DNA of 64,000 nt, taken from Deltaproteobacteria bacterium. Its GTDB lineage: Bacteria; Myxococcota_A; UBA9160; UBA4427. Under the pieces are notes generated by a model that ran no database searches, was not told the origin of the DNA, and saw nothing but the letters and a program-made list of their open reading frames with translations. Position numbers and translations under genes: made by a program. This document shows positions 1-8,474 of the stretch, in pieces. The number at the start of each line of letters is the position of its first letter. Position 1 is the stretch's first letter. The stretch lies in NCBI GenBank assembly GCA_029261855.1, contig JAJDAN010000077.1, positions 49,610-113,609 of the forward strand, given 5' to 3'.

Positions 1-1197
1 ACCCACGGCGCGGTGGAATCCGACGGCAGGGAGGGTGAGGGTCACATCGATGCCGGACTCCGCGAGCGTCCGATTCCATCGGTCGACGCCCTTCTGGCAA
101 TCCTCGGCGTAGTCGTCCCGCAGCGTTTCGTTGAGGGCCGAGAGCTGGGTCACTTCTCGGGTGCCGATGCCCGCGCCGGTGACTTCCGGCACGAGCCGGT
201 GGTCGCTCTTCAGCAGGTGATCGTCGTTGCGTCGTTCTTCCTGGAAGCGCCCCTTGAGGCCCGCGGCGAAGTAGTTGGCGGCGTTGGTCGACGTCTCGCT
301 GCCGAAGAGATCGAGCGACACGGAATAGTGGAAGTTGATGTAGCGCTGGAGCAGATCGAGGTTGAAGCCGCCGTAGGGATGGATGTCGTCCGTATCGTGT
401 TCGCGCATCAATTCGGCCGTGCGCTGAACGACGCGGTCGACACCCGAGGTCCCCACGAACATGTGATGCGCCTCTTCCTTGAGCATGAAGTCGCACGTGC
501 GACTGAGCGGGTCGAACGCCGACTCGCGCAGCGACGCCAGCTGGTACTTCCCGTCACGATCCGTGAAGTACGTGAACATGAAGAACGACAACCAGTCGGG
601 CGTCTCCTCGTTGAATGCCCCGAGGATGCGCGGGTTGTCGCTGTCTCCCGAGTGCCGCTCGAGCATCTGGTCGGCCTCGTCGCGTCCGTCCCGCCCGAAG
701 AAGCCATGAAGTAGGTACACCATGGCCCATAGATGACGTCCTTCCTCGACGTTCACCTGGAAGAGGTTGCGCAGGTCGTACAGCGAGGGCGCCGTGCCGC
801 CGAGATGGCGCTGCTGTTCGACCGATGCCGGCTCGGTGTCACCCTGGACGACGAGCAGCCGCCGCAGCGCGGAACGGTACTCGCCGGGGACCTCCTGCCA
901 TACGTCTTCGCCCTTGTGATCTCCGAACGCGATCTTGCGGTTCGGTTCCCGGTCGGCGAGGAAGATGCCCCACCTGTATTCCGGCATCGACACGTGGCCG
1001 AAGTTCGCCCACCCCCCCTGCCCCACGTCGATGGCGGTTCGCAGGTACACGGGGTTCGTTTTGAACGTCGACGGGCCAAGGTCCTCCCACCATTGGACGA
1101 ACTTCGGCTGCCACTGCTCGAGTGCACGCTGGAGGCGGCGATCGCTCGCCAGGTCGACGTTGTTCGGGATCTTCGCCGTGATGTCCACGGAAGCCAT
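1..1197 (-). CDS. boxB: Benzoyl-CoA 2,3-epoxidase oxygenase subunit BoxB (3' end cut by window edge)
   Basis: Oxygenase component of aerobic benzoyl-CoA oxidation: it epoxidises the benzoyl-CoA ring using electrons from the reductase BoxA. The frame is open from the ATG at 1197 to base 1, giving 399 codons. The family is about 470 residues, so roughly the last 70 are outside the window. Two diiron-type EExxH motifs are visible: EEGRH (residues 151-155) and EEAHH (241-245). The start follows boxC with only two bases between them. Its AGGAGG ribosome site lies inside the last codons of boxC, so the two are almost certainly co-translated. No boxA is visible; it may lie beyond base 1 or elsewhere. 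The call rests on the motifs and the boxC neighbour, and confidence is high. Confidence 0.92.
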   Translation of the reverse strand, partial: MASVDITAKIPNNVDLASDRRLQRALEQWQPKFVQWWEDLGPSTFKTNPVYLRTAIDVGQGGWANFGHVSMPEYRWGIFLADREPNRKIAFGDHKGEDVWQEVPGEYRSALRRLLVVQGDTEPASVEQQRHLGGTAPSLYDLRNLFQVNVEEGRHLWAMVYLLHGFFGRDGRDEADQMLERHSGDSDNPRILGAFNEETPDWLSFFMFTYFTDRDGKYQLASLRESAFDPLSRTCDFMLKEEAHHMFVGTSGVDRVVQRTAELMREHDTDDIHPYGGFNLDLLQRYINFHYSVSLDLFGSETSTNAANYFAAGLKGRFQEERRNDDHLLKSDHRLVPEVTGAGIGTREVTQLSALNETLRDDYAEDCQKGVDRWNRTLAESGIDVTLTLPAVGFHRAVG

Positions 1198-1199
1198 GG

Positions 1200-2858
1200 T
1201 CAGACCCTCCTCGGGTCGAATTCGGGACGCGTGCCGGTCCCGAAGCGTTGCAGCGCGCCCTCCGGCCCGACAGCGTTCGGTCGTTGGAAGATCCAATTCT
1301 GCCACGCCGAGAGGCGCGAGAAGATCTTCGTCTCGAGTGTCTCGGGGCCGACGAACCGGCAGTTCGCCTCCATCCCCGTGAGCGCGTCGGGGGAGAAGCT
1401 GCCGCGCTCCTCGAGAGTGACCCTCAGCTCGTCGTCCCAGTCGAGGTCGTCGGGCGTGAACGTAACGAGCTCGGCTTCGGCGGCGTCGGCCGCGACCAGG
1501 GCCGATCCAACGGTGGCCAGTGCGGCGTCATGTGCATCATCGCGGCCCCAGAAGCGGGTCCGAAGCCGGGTGAGCCCGTTCGACATCGGGAGAGGGCCGA
1601 CGTTCATCTCGGTCAACTGGATCGTCGCGGGCGCAGGGGGTTCGTCCTCATCCTCCCAGGTCCCAGCGAGCATGAAGCCGCGGTCGGCGGCGAGCACCAG
1701 CTCGGCCAGGACCCCGACCGCGCAGCTCCCGGGCTCGACCGTGGCGATGAGAGATCTTGCGGTGACGTCGAGTCGCCGTAGCGTCCGTGCCCAGAACAGG
1801 CGGATCTCGCGCACGAGCCAATCGTCTGCGTGATCCACTAGCACCTGTTCCGCAGCGAGCACTGCGGTGCTCTCGCCTTCGCTGCATAGCAGCCAGGTGC
1901 CGACGTCGGTCTCGTTGAATCGCAGATGCAGGATCGCGTCTTCCAGCTCCCGAGCGACCCGCAGGATCCACGCGTTGCTGCCAGCAGCCTGAAGCTCTTC
2001 GGGCGTGGTCGGCTGGGGACCCGCGGGCCCGACGACGGTGAGATTCGCGGTCGCGAGGTCGCGGTCGATGGTGACGCGAACGGAGGAATAGGTCAGCTCG
2101 TCGATACCCAGCTTGCGGTCGAGCGGTTCGAGGGTGATGCCGCCGCTGCTCGGCCGATCGGACTCTGCGGCTCGGGCCGCAGCCCGGCTGCCGATGAGTT
2201 CCGCGAACGAACTTGCGGGAGCGATGCGATCCACCAGGCCCCAGTCGACTGCCGTCTGGCCGCGGACTCCCTCGCTGCGGGTGGCGAACGCGTCGGCGAG
2301 ATCTCGTCGCACCTTTCGCTTGTCGACGACCCGGGTGAGACCGCCGGTGCCGGGAAGAACAGCGAGTAGAGGGATCTCCGGCAACGAGACCGCGGAGGAC
2401 TTGTCGTCGACGAGGAGGATCTCATCGCATGCCAGCGCGAGCTCGTAGCCGCCGCCGGCCGCGGTGCCGTTGACCGCTGCGATCCAGGTCTGCCTCGAGT
2501 TCGCAGTGGCGTCCTCGATGCCGTTGCGGGTCTCGTTGGTGAACTTGCAGAAGTTCACCTTGTGCTCGTGCGTCGCGCTGGCGAGCATCTGGATGTTCGC
2601 GCCTGCGCAGAAGATCTTGTCGAGGCCACCCGTGAGCACCACCACCCTCACCTCGGGGTGTTCGAAACGGAGCCGCTGGATCAGGTCGTACAGCTCGATG
2701 TCGACGCCGAGATCGTAGGAGTTGGTCTTGAGTTCGTAGTCGTCGCGCAGGCCACCACCCGGGTCGACGCGCATCTGCACGGTGGCCACCGGTGCGTCGA
2801 TGGCCAGCTGCCAGTGGCGGTAGCGCCCGGGATCGGTCCGAAAGTCGATGTCGCTCAT
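1200..2858 (-). CDS. boxC: 2,3-epoxybenzoyl-CoA dihydrolase BoxC
   Basis: Crotonase-superfamily enzyme that hydrolytically opens the epoxide ring made by BoxAB, releasing formate and an aldehyde-CoA. The 552-residue length is normal for BoxC, which is about twice a standard enoyl-CoA hydratase because it carries two crotonase-like halves. The N-terminal half shows the oxyanion-hole segments FCAGANIQML and AAVNGTAAGGGYELALACDE. The first codons (ATGAGCGAC) follow a GAGGAG-type ribosome site. It is the first gene of a boxC-boxB pair read toward the left edge. Cytoplasmic. Alternative crotonase functions are unlikely given the length and the BoxB neighbour. Confidence 0.93.
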   Translation of the reverse strand: MSDIDFRTDPGRYRHWQLAIDAPVATVQMRVDPGGGLRDDYELKTNSYDLGVDIELYDLIQRLRFEHPEVRVVVLTGGLDKIFCAGANIQMLASATHEHKVNFCKFTNETRNGIEDATANSRQTWIAAVNGTAAGGGYELALACDEILLVDDKSSAVSLPEIPLLAVLPGTGGLTRVVDKRKVRRDLADAFATRSEGVRGQTAVDWGLVDRIAPASSFAELIGSRAAARAAESDRPSSGGITLEPLDRKLGIDELTYSSVRVTIDRDLATANLTVVGPAGPQPTTPEELQAAGSNAWILRVARELEDAILHLRFNETDVGTWLLCSEGESTAVLAAEQVLVDHADDWLVREIRLFWARTLRRLDVTARSLIATVEPGSCAVGVLAELVLAADRGFMLAGTWEDEDEPPAPATIQLTEMNVGPLPMSNGLTRLRTRFWGRDDAHDAALATVGSALVAADAAEAELVTFTPDDLDWDDELRVTLEERGSFSPDALTGMEANCRFVGPETLETKIFSRLSAWQNWIFQRPNAVGPEGALQRFGTGTRPEFDPRRV

Positions 2859-2884
2859 CTGTTGCTCAACCTGCTCCTCACCCG

Positions 2885-2920
2885 CGCCCCAGTCGCCCCA
2901 GTCGCCCCAGTCGCCAGAGT
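2885..2920. repeat. 9-bp tandem repeat (CGCCCCAGT), 3 perfect and 1 diverged copy
   Basis: Three exact head-to-tail copies of CGCCCCAGT occupy 2885-2911, followed by CGCCAGAGT at 2912-2920. The array lies just upstream of boxC in its presumed promoter or leader. It may be a simple slippage repeat or a set of regulator sites; the sequence does not say which. Confidence 0.75.
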
Positions 2921-3185
2921 CAGTCTACAGCTCGGCAATCGTGGGACCCAGGAACGTGCGCGGCAGAAGGCCGCGCACCCGCAGCAAGCCGGAACCCCGG
3001 TTTCTGGACTCGTCCCCGAGTCCAAGCGTCGCGACTGGCCTTCGAGCAGCTGGCCTGGGCTGCTTCGCACCTGCGGCAAGCTCCTGAGACGAACTACCGA
3101 TGCCCCATCGAACGGTTCAGCGCCGGACTAGACCGGCGGGACTCAAGCCCACATCCGCAGCCCATACGGGTCGGGGTGTCAGGCC

Positions 3186-3320
3186 TCACTTGCTAGTGCG
3201 CCCGGTAATCTCGACCACAACAGCCTCCCGACCGCGCTTCGGCTCGGAGACCGGGACCGGACCGAAGTCCTGGCGGCGGCCGTCATCGCGGGCGAACAGC
3301 GAACCCTCGTTTTCTTGCAT
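3186..3320 (-). CDS. Possible 44-residue ORF with coding-like codon use
   Basis: A 45-codon frame lies in the otherwise empty 2859-3432 gap. It begins MQENEGSLFARDDGRRQDFG and ends with EAVVVEITGRTSK. Codon third positions are strongly GC-biased as in neighbouring genes, but I see no convincing ribosome site. The tail loosely resembles a TRAM-like beta strand, so it may be the C-terminal remnant of a larger RNA-binding protein rather than a complete gene. No function is assigned. Confidence 0.25.
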   Translation of the reverse strand: MQENEGSLFARDDGRRQDFGPVPVSEPKRGREAVVVEITGRTSK

Positions 3321-3432
3321 CAGATCCAGTCGATATGAGAAGATCGCAGCTGGATGTCGCAAGTTTCGAAGCTCAGCACCTCGAGATGATGCTGGCGAGA
3401 TGCAGTTCCCGGACGCGAGGAGGAGCTACCAC

Positions 3433-6400
3433 GTGAGCCGCACTTCGAATCCCCGTCTCGGCCGCGCCGCCGGCCTTGCGCCCCCTCTCCTGGCTCTGGC
3501 GCTCGCGCTCGGGGGAGCGCAGCCCGCGCGCGCGGCGGCCACCTTCTATACCGACGAGGCCAGCTGGACTGCGGCGGTGTCCGCAGCAGCCGCGGGCTCG
3601 CTGGATACCACGGCGGGCAACGTCCAGCTCGCGGACGAAGTGGCCGCGCTCCCCGGGCCCGGGACGGCGCTTGGCGGGAAGCTGAGCTTCGCGGCGGGGA
3701 CCACCGGCCTGTGCAGCAGCGTGACGATCGCGACGCTCGAGCCGGGCGCCGCCTTCGTGTTCGAGGACGCACACGGCGCGCCACCGCAGAGCTTCCCCGC
3801 CGCCACGCTTTCCGTCGGCGACATCGACACTCATGAAGACGACGACTTCGAGGCGTGGTTCGGCACCGGCCGGGTCTTCGCGTTCGGCTTCTTCCTCGTC
3901 GACGACACCCAGAACGCGACCGAGAGCCTTCGTGCCTACGGCGCCCGCGGTCTGCTCGGGACCCTCGACGGTGCCAGCATTCCGGACTCGAGCGGAAACG
4001 GCAGCACTTTCGTCGGTGTCGTCGCCGGCGAGCCGCTCACCAAGGTGCGCTTCGACGAAGACGCCGGCGGTGACGATGTGGCGATCCGCGATTTCCGGAT
4101 CGGATGTGCGACGGCCGATCCCGACGCCGACGGCCTCTCCAACCTTGCGGAGCACAACGCCGGCACCGACCCCGGTGACGCCGACAGCGACGACGACGGG
4201 TTGCTCGACGGCGCGGAGCTGGCCGCCGGGAGCTTCGCACCGGAGCAGCGGATCGACGTCCTCACCTCCAGCGTCGCCGCGGTGCACGTAGCGGATCTCG
4301 ACGGCGACGCCGATCTCGACGTGTTCTCGGGGCCGTTCGGTGCACTCACGTGGTACCAGAATACGGACGGCGCGGGCAGCTTCGCGATCCAGCCGGCCCT
4401 GCTCTTTGGCAGCCGCACGACAGAGGTCTTCACGACGGACGTCGACGGGGACGGGGATGCCGACCTGGTCCGCGCCTCGTACAGCTACGACCGAATCAGC
4501 TGGTTCGAGAACACCGATGGGGCGGGAAGCTTCGGGAGCGAGCAGATCATCGCGACCGGGGCCGATGGCGCGGGGTCGGTGTTCGCGGCAGATCTCGACG
4601 GAGACGGAGACAGCGACGTGCTCTCCGCCTCGTACAACGACGATCGGATCGCCTGGTACGAGAACACCGACGGGGCGGGCGGCTTCGGAAGCGCGCAGGA
4701 CATCTCGACGGCGGCGGACGGAGCCCGGTCGGTGTTCGCAACGGACATCGATGGCGATGGTGACGTCGACGTGCTCTCTGCGTCGGGCAGCGATGACAAG
4801 ATCGCCTGGTACGAGAACGACGGGAATGGCGGCTTCGGGCCCGAGCAGGTGATCTCGACCCTGCCCGACTCTCCCCTGGCAGTCCTGGCGGCAGACGTCG
4901 ATGGCGACGGAGACGCGGACGCGATCTCCTTGTCGTTGATCGACAACACGATCGCCTGGTACGAGAACACGGACGGCGCGGGCAGCTTCGGCCCCCTGCA
5001 GACGATCGCGGTCCTGAGCGGCGAGGGCATGGCGATCCTCGCGGCGGACGTGGACGGCGACGGAGACGTCGATGTCGCTTCCGCCTCGAGCCTCGACGGC
5101 CGGGTCGCGTGGTACGAGAACACGGACGGGGCGGGCAGCTTCGGCCCCGAGCAACTGGTCTCCCTACAGCCCAACCAGCCTAAGGGTGGGACCGTCGACG
5201 TGGCGGCAGGGGACATGGATGGTGACGGCGACCTGGACCTGCTCTCCGCCTCGCCTTTCCTGGACGAACTCAGCTGGCACGAGTGGATCGGCATCGCCGA
5301 TCCGCTCGACGCGGACAGCGACGACGACGGGCTCCTCGATGGGTTCGAGGTCGCGAACGGGCTCGACCCACGCAATGCCGACACGGACGGCGATGGCGTC
5401 GACGACGGCAGCGAGGGACCGGCAGGTCTCGACCCGCTCGATCCCGACAGCGACAACGACGGCCTGAGCGACGGCGCTGAGCTGGGAGCCGCACTCGATC
5501 CGTTGGACCCCGACATGGACGACGACGGACTACTCGACGGCTTCGAGGTCGCGAACGGCTTCGATCCGCTCGTGGCCGGCGAGCAGACCGGCGACCCGGA
5601 CTCCGATGGGCTCGACAACCTGGGCGAGCAAGGCGCGGGCACGGATCCGCACGATGCGGACAGCGACGACGACGGATCGGACGATGCCTTCGAGGTTTCG
5701 AGCGGCAGCGACCCGAACGACCCGGACACGGATGGAGACGGGCTCCTCGACGGGTTCGAGTGGGCGAACGGCCTCGATCCCCTCGCCGCGGGCGAGCAGG
5801 GTGAGGACCCGGACGGCGACGGGCTCCGCAACCTGGGGGAGCAGGCCGCCGGCACCGACCCGAACGACCCGGACGGCGACGACGACGGGCTGCTGGACGG
5901 GGACGAGCTGGGCGACTCGGTCTTCGGCCCGCAGCGCGTGATCTCGACGCTTCAGGACCTGCCCCTCTCGGTGTTCGCGGCGGACGTCGACGGCGACGGC
6001 GATCCGGACGTTCTCGCCGCCTCGCGCGTCGACAACACGATCGCCTGGTACGAGAACACCGACGGCGCGGGCGGCTTCGGACCCCAACAGCTGATCTCGA
6101 CGACGGCGACCTACGCCAATGTGGTCCTCGGAGCAGACGTCGATGGCGATGGAGATGTCGACGCCGTCTCGGGCGGGTTCCTGAGCAACAACATCGCGTG
6201 GCACGAGAACACGGATGGCCTGGGCAGCTTCGGCCCGGCACAGGTGATCTGGGATTGGGGCTTCTCAACCACCGCGCTGGTCGCTGCAGACCTCGACGGG
6301 GACGGAGACCCCGACCTGCTCTCCGTGAACGGCGGAATCACCGTCTGGTATGAGAACGAGGGTGGTAGCTTCGGCCGCCTCCGGCTGATTTCGCTGGGGG

Positions 6401-7365
6401 ATTCGGTTCAGGATCCCAACAGTGTCGTCGCGGCGGACATCGACGGCGACGGCGATCTGGACGTCCTCAGCGCGTCGGATGGATGCTGCTACTACCCACC
6501 GTATCCGGAGCCGTCGTACGGCGGCAGCACGATCGTCTGGTTCGAGAACCAGGACGGTCTCGGGAGCATGGGGCCCGCGCAGCCGATCTTCTCGGACACG
6601 TCCGAGGATGGCACCCGGGCCGTCATCGCCGCCGACGTCGACGGTGATGGCGACCTCGACGCACTCGCCACCTACCGAGACGACCAGCTCGTCTGGTTCG
6701 AGAACCTGGACGGGCTCGGGAGCTTCGGTCCTCTGCACGTGATCGAGTGGGCTTCGTCGAACGTGGGAATCGTGTCGATCTTCGCGGCCGATCTCGACCT
6801 CGATGCAGACATGGATGCGCTGTACGCGGCGTCGAACGCGGACGAGGTCGCCTGGTACGAGAATCAGGACGGCGCTGGCTTCGCGACGGATGCACGGTTG
6901 ATCTCGACGCTCACGGACGGTGCGCGGTCGGTCCTCGCCGTAGACATGGATGGGGATGGCGACGTAGACGTTCTCTCGGCCTCGCAGAACGACGACACGA
7001 TCGCCTGGTATCCGCAGCTCTCCGTGGCCGACCCCCTCGACGCGGACAGCGACGACGACGGCCTCCTCGATGGCTTCGAGGTTGCGAACGGCTTCGATCC
7101 GCTGATTTCGGGTGAGGAGACCGGAGACCCCGACGCGGACGGGCTCGACAACCTCGCGGAGCAGTCCGCAGGAACGGATCCGCACCTGGCCGACACGGAC
7201 GGGGACGGCTTCGACGACGGCGTCGAAGTCGCGATGGGGACCGACCCCACCGACCCCCAGGACCCGGACGCCAGCCCCGTCCCGGCCTTGCCGACGCCGG
7301 GCCTCGTCGTGCTCGTGCTACTGCTGGCGGCGAGCGCACTCCCACGGGTGAATCGTCACCTTTAG
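3433..7365 (+). CDS. Secreted FG-GAP / thrombospondin type 3 repeat protein
   Basis: Secreted or surface protein of 1310 residues, predicted to bind calcium. The GTG at 3433 is chosen because AGGAGG sits 7-8 bases upstream and the product then starts with a signal peptide (SRTSNPRLGRAAG, a hydrophobic run, ARAAA). After an N-terminal beta domain (about residues 35-225) come seven FG-GAP/VCBS-like units of the form AADxDGDGDxDVLSAS...IAWYENTDGAGxFG (about 275-615). A thrombospondin type 3 block follows (DADSDDDGLLDGFEVANG, about 620-825), then seven more FG-GAP units (about 830-1200) and a second TSP3 block. The end is a hydrophobic helix plus basic tail (PGLVVLVLLLAASALPRVNR), resembling a C-terminal sorting signal without a canonical PEP. 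The frame is open upstream to 3100, but that part lacks coding character. Confidence 0.85.
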   Translation: MSRTSNPRLGRAAGLAPPLLALALALGGAQPARAAATFYTDEASWTAAVSAAAAGSLDTTAGNVQLADEVAALPGPGTALGGKLSFAAGTTGLCSSVTIATLEPGAAFVFEDAHGAPPQSFPAATLSVGDIDTHEDDDFEAWFGTGRVFAFGFFLVDDTQNATESLRAYGARGLLGTLDGASIPDSSGNGSTFVGVVAGEPLTKVRFDEDAGGDDVAIRDFRIGCATADPDADGLSNLAEHNAGTDPGDADSDDDGLLDGAELAAGSFAPEQRIDVLTSSVAAVHVADLDGDADLDVFSGPFGALTWYQNTDGAGSFAIQPALLFGSRTTEVFTTDVDGDGDADLVRASYSYDRISWFENTDGAGSFGSEQIIATGADGAGSVFAADLDGDGDSDVLSASYNDDRIAWYENTDGAGGFGSAQDISTAADGARSVFATDIDGDGDVDVLSASGSDDKIAWYENDGNGGFGPEQVISTLPDSPLAVLAADVDGDGDADAISLSLIDNTIAWYENTDGAGSFGPLQTIAVLSGEGMAILAADVDGDGDVDVASASSLDGRVAWYENTDGAGSFGPEQLVSLQPNQPKGGTVDVAAGDMDGDGDLDLLSASPFLDELSWHEWIGIADPLDADSDDDGLLDGFEVANGLDPRNADTDGDGVDDGSEGPAGLDPLDPDSDNDGLSDGAELGAALDPLDPDMDDDGLLDGFEVANGFDPLVAGEQTGDPDSDGLDNLGEQGAGTDPHDADSDDDGSDDAFEVSSGSDPNDPDTDGDGLLDGFEWANGLDPLAAGEQGEDPDGDGLRNLGEQAAGTDPNDPDGDDDGLLDGDELGDSVFGPQRVISTLQDLPLSVFAADVDGDGDPDVLAASRVDNTIAWYENTDGAGGFGPQQLISTTATYANVVLGADVDGDGDVDAVSGGFLSNNIAWHENTDGLGSFGPAQVIWDWGFSTTALVAADLDGDGDPDLLSVNGGITVWYENEGGSFGRLRLISLGDSVQDPNSVVAADIDGDGDLDVLSASDGCCYYPPYPEPSYGGSTIVWFENQDGLGSMGPAQPIFSDTSEDGTRAVIAADVDGDGDLDALATYRDDQLVWFENLDGLGSFGPLHVIEWASSNVGIVSIFAADLDLDADMDALYAASNADEVAWYENQDGAGFATDARLISTLTDGARSVLAVDMDGDGDVDVLSASQNDDTIAWYPQLSVADPLDADSDDDGLLDGFEVANGFDPLISGEETGDPDADGLDNLAEQSAGTDPHLADTDGDGFDDGVEVAMGTDPTDPQDPDASPVPALPTPGLVVLVLLLAASALPRVNRHL

Positions 7366-7420
7366 ATGGCCGGGGCAGCGACGGCCCGGGGCAGGAAGCT
7401 CGGGGGAAGAGCAATGAGCA

Positions 7421-8464
7421 TCACGCCGACTCGCGCGTGTGCTCCCAGCCGGCGGATGCGAGGAGCGTCCGGGCACAGGCCGCGAGCAGGATCGCGAGCA
7501 GAGCGAGCGTCCAGCCTCCCAGGCCGGGCAGCAGCACAGGGGGGCCGGTGGGGATCAGGTAGCCACGGCCGCCGAGGCGGTAGACCTGGCCGCCGAGCGG
7601 CGCGTTCGCGGGTTGATCGGAGTCGTAGTAGAGGTTGAGGTCGTCGCTGCCCGTAACGTTCGTGACGTCGAAGCCCGAGATCACGAGGCCCGTCAGCTCG
7701 GACACGTAGAGGGCGCCGCCGGGCGTCGCATTGCCGTCGAAGAGCTCGAGCGTGTTGCCCGCCCGGATGTTCAGCGAGCCCCAGGCGAAGTTGTCCGTGT
7801 AGCCCGCTGACAGCGCCCCCAGGTCGTCACCCGTGATATGGAAGGCGTGATCGCTGTCGCTGCCCGTCCGGAATTCGAGATACGACTGGGTCGTCTCCCA
7901 GTCCTCGTTCATGACGCTCGCGCTGATGAAGTCGCCGGAGATGTAGAAGTTGTCGCCGAGGCCGCCGACGAGGTAGCCCGTGGATCCCACCACCAGGTCT
8001 GTGAAGAAGTTGTTCGAGGGATCGCTCACGTAGACGCCGCCCCCCGAGTAGCCCGCCTCGAAGTGGGCGTCGGCGTCCGTCGTCTTGAAGAGTCCCTCGT
8101 TCCGCACCGGTGCCCGGAAGCGGCCGGCGATGCCCTTCAGCTCGAGGCTGCCCGCGTTGTCGACCTCGCCGCGCAGCTCGACGGGACCGCCCTCGAAGAC
8201 CATCGTCGCGTCGTTCTGGAGAGGTGCGGAGAAGCGGCCGTGGCCGCGATAGCTCGACGTGTTCCGCCAGCGCGGAGGCGCAGCGCTCGCAGGCGTGAGG
8301 GCCGCGGCGGCGGCGACCGGGCGGGTCTGCGAGCTGCCTGGCGCAGGGAGCTCGCCGGCTGCCGTCGTGAGCACCAGCCCGAGACCCGGCAGCACCCACC
8401 AGGCGCGGCTCGACCAGCGCCTCGACGACGCGCTGGGCATCTCGCTCACGCGCTTCCCGCGCAC
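7421..8464 (-). CDS. Secreted paralogue of the C-terminal domain of the giant beta-repeat protein
   Basis: A 347-residue protein starting at GTG 8464, with an alternative ATG at 8440. It lies 10 bases downstream of the giant repeat gene and is probably co-transcribed. It has an N-terminal hydrophobic export segment and a C-terminal hydrophobic helix with basic tail (LPGLGGWTLALLAILLAA), a sorting-signal-like end lacking the PEP triplet. The core (GLFKTTDADAHFEAGY, VYVSDPSNNFFTDLVVGSTG, GYTDNFAWGSLNIRAG, GGALYVSELTGL) closely parallels the last 250 residues of the upstream protein (VFKTTDANVTFAGTY, LFLSDPSDNNYADLVLGATG, GYDDNFAWGTFTLGAG). It therefore seems a duplicated terminal domain freed from the repeat stalk. 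Function unknown; perhaps a matrix or cell-surface partner. Confidence 0.8.
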   Translation of the reverse strand: MRGKRVSEMPSASSRRWSSRAWWVLPGLGLVLTTAAGELPAPGSSQTRPVAAAAALTPASAAPPRWRNTSSYRGHGRFSAPLQNDATMVFEGGPVELRGEVDNAGSLELKGIAGRFRAPVRNEGLFKTTDADAHFEAGYSGGGVYVSDPSNNFFTDLVVGSTGYLVGGLGDNFYISGDFISASVMNEDWETTQSYLEFRTGSDSDHAFHITGDDLGALSAGYTDNFAWGSLNIRAGNTLELFDGNATPGGALYVSELTGLVISGFDVTNVTGSDDLNLYYDSDQPANAPLGGQVYRLGGRGYLIPTGPPVLLPGLGGWTLALLAILLAACARTLLASAGWEHTRESA

Positions 8465-8474
8465 CGTCGGCGCC

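Noticed and set aside
3100..3432. Upstream extension of the FG-GAP/TSP3 gene
   Set aside because: GTG at 3433 has an optimal AGGAGG and yields a signal peptide; upstream codons lack coding character.
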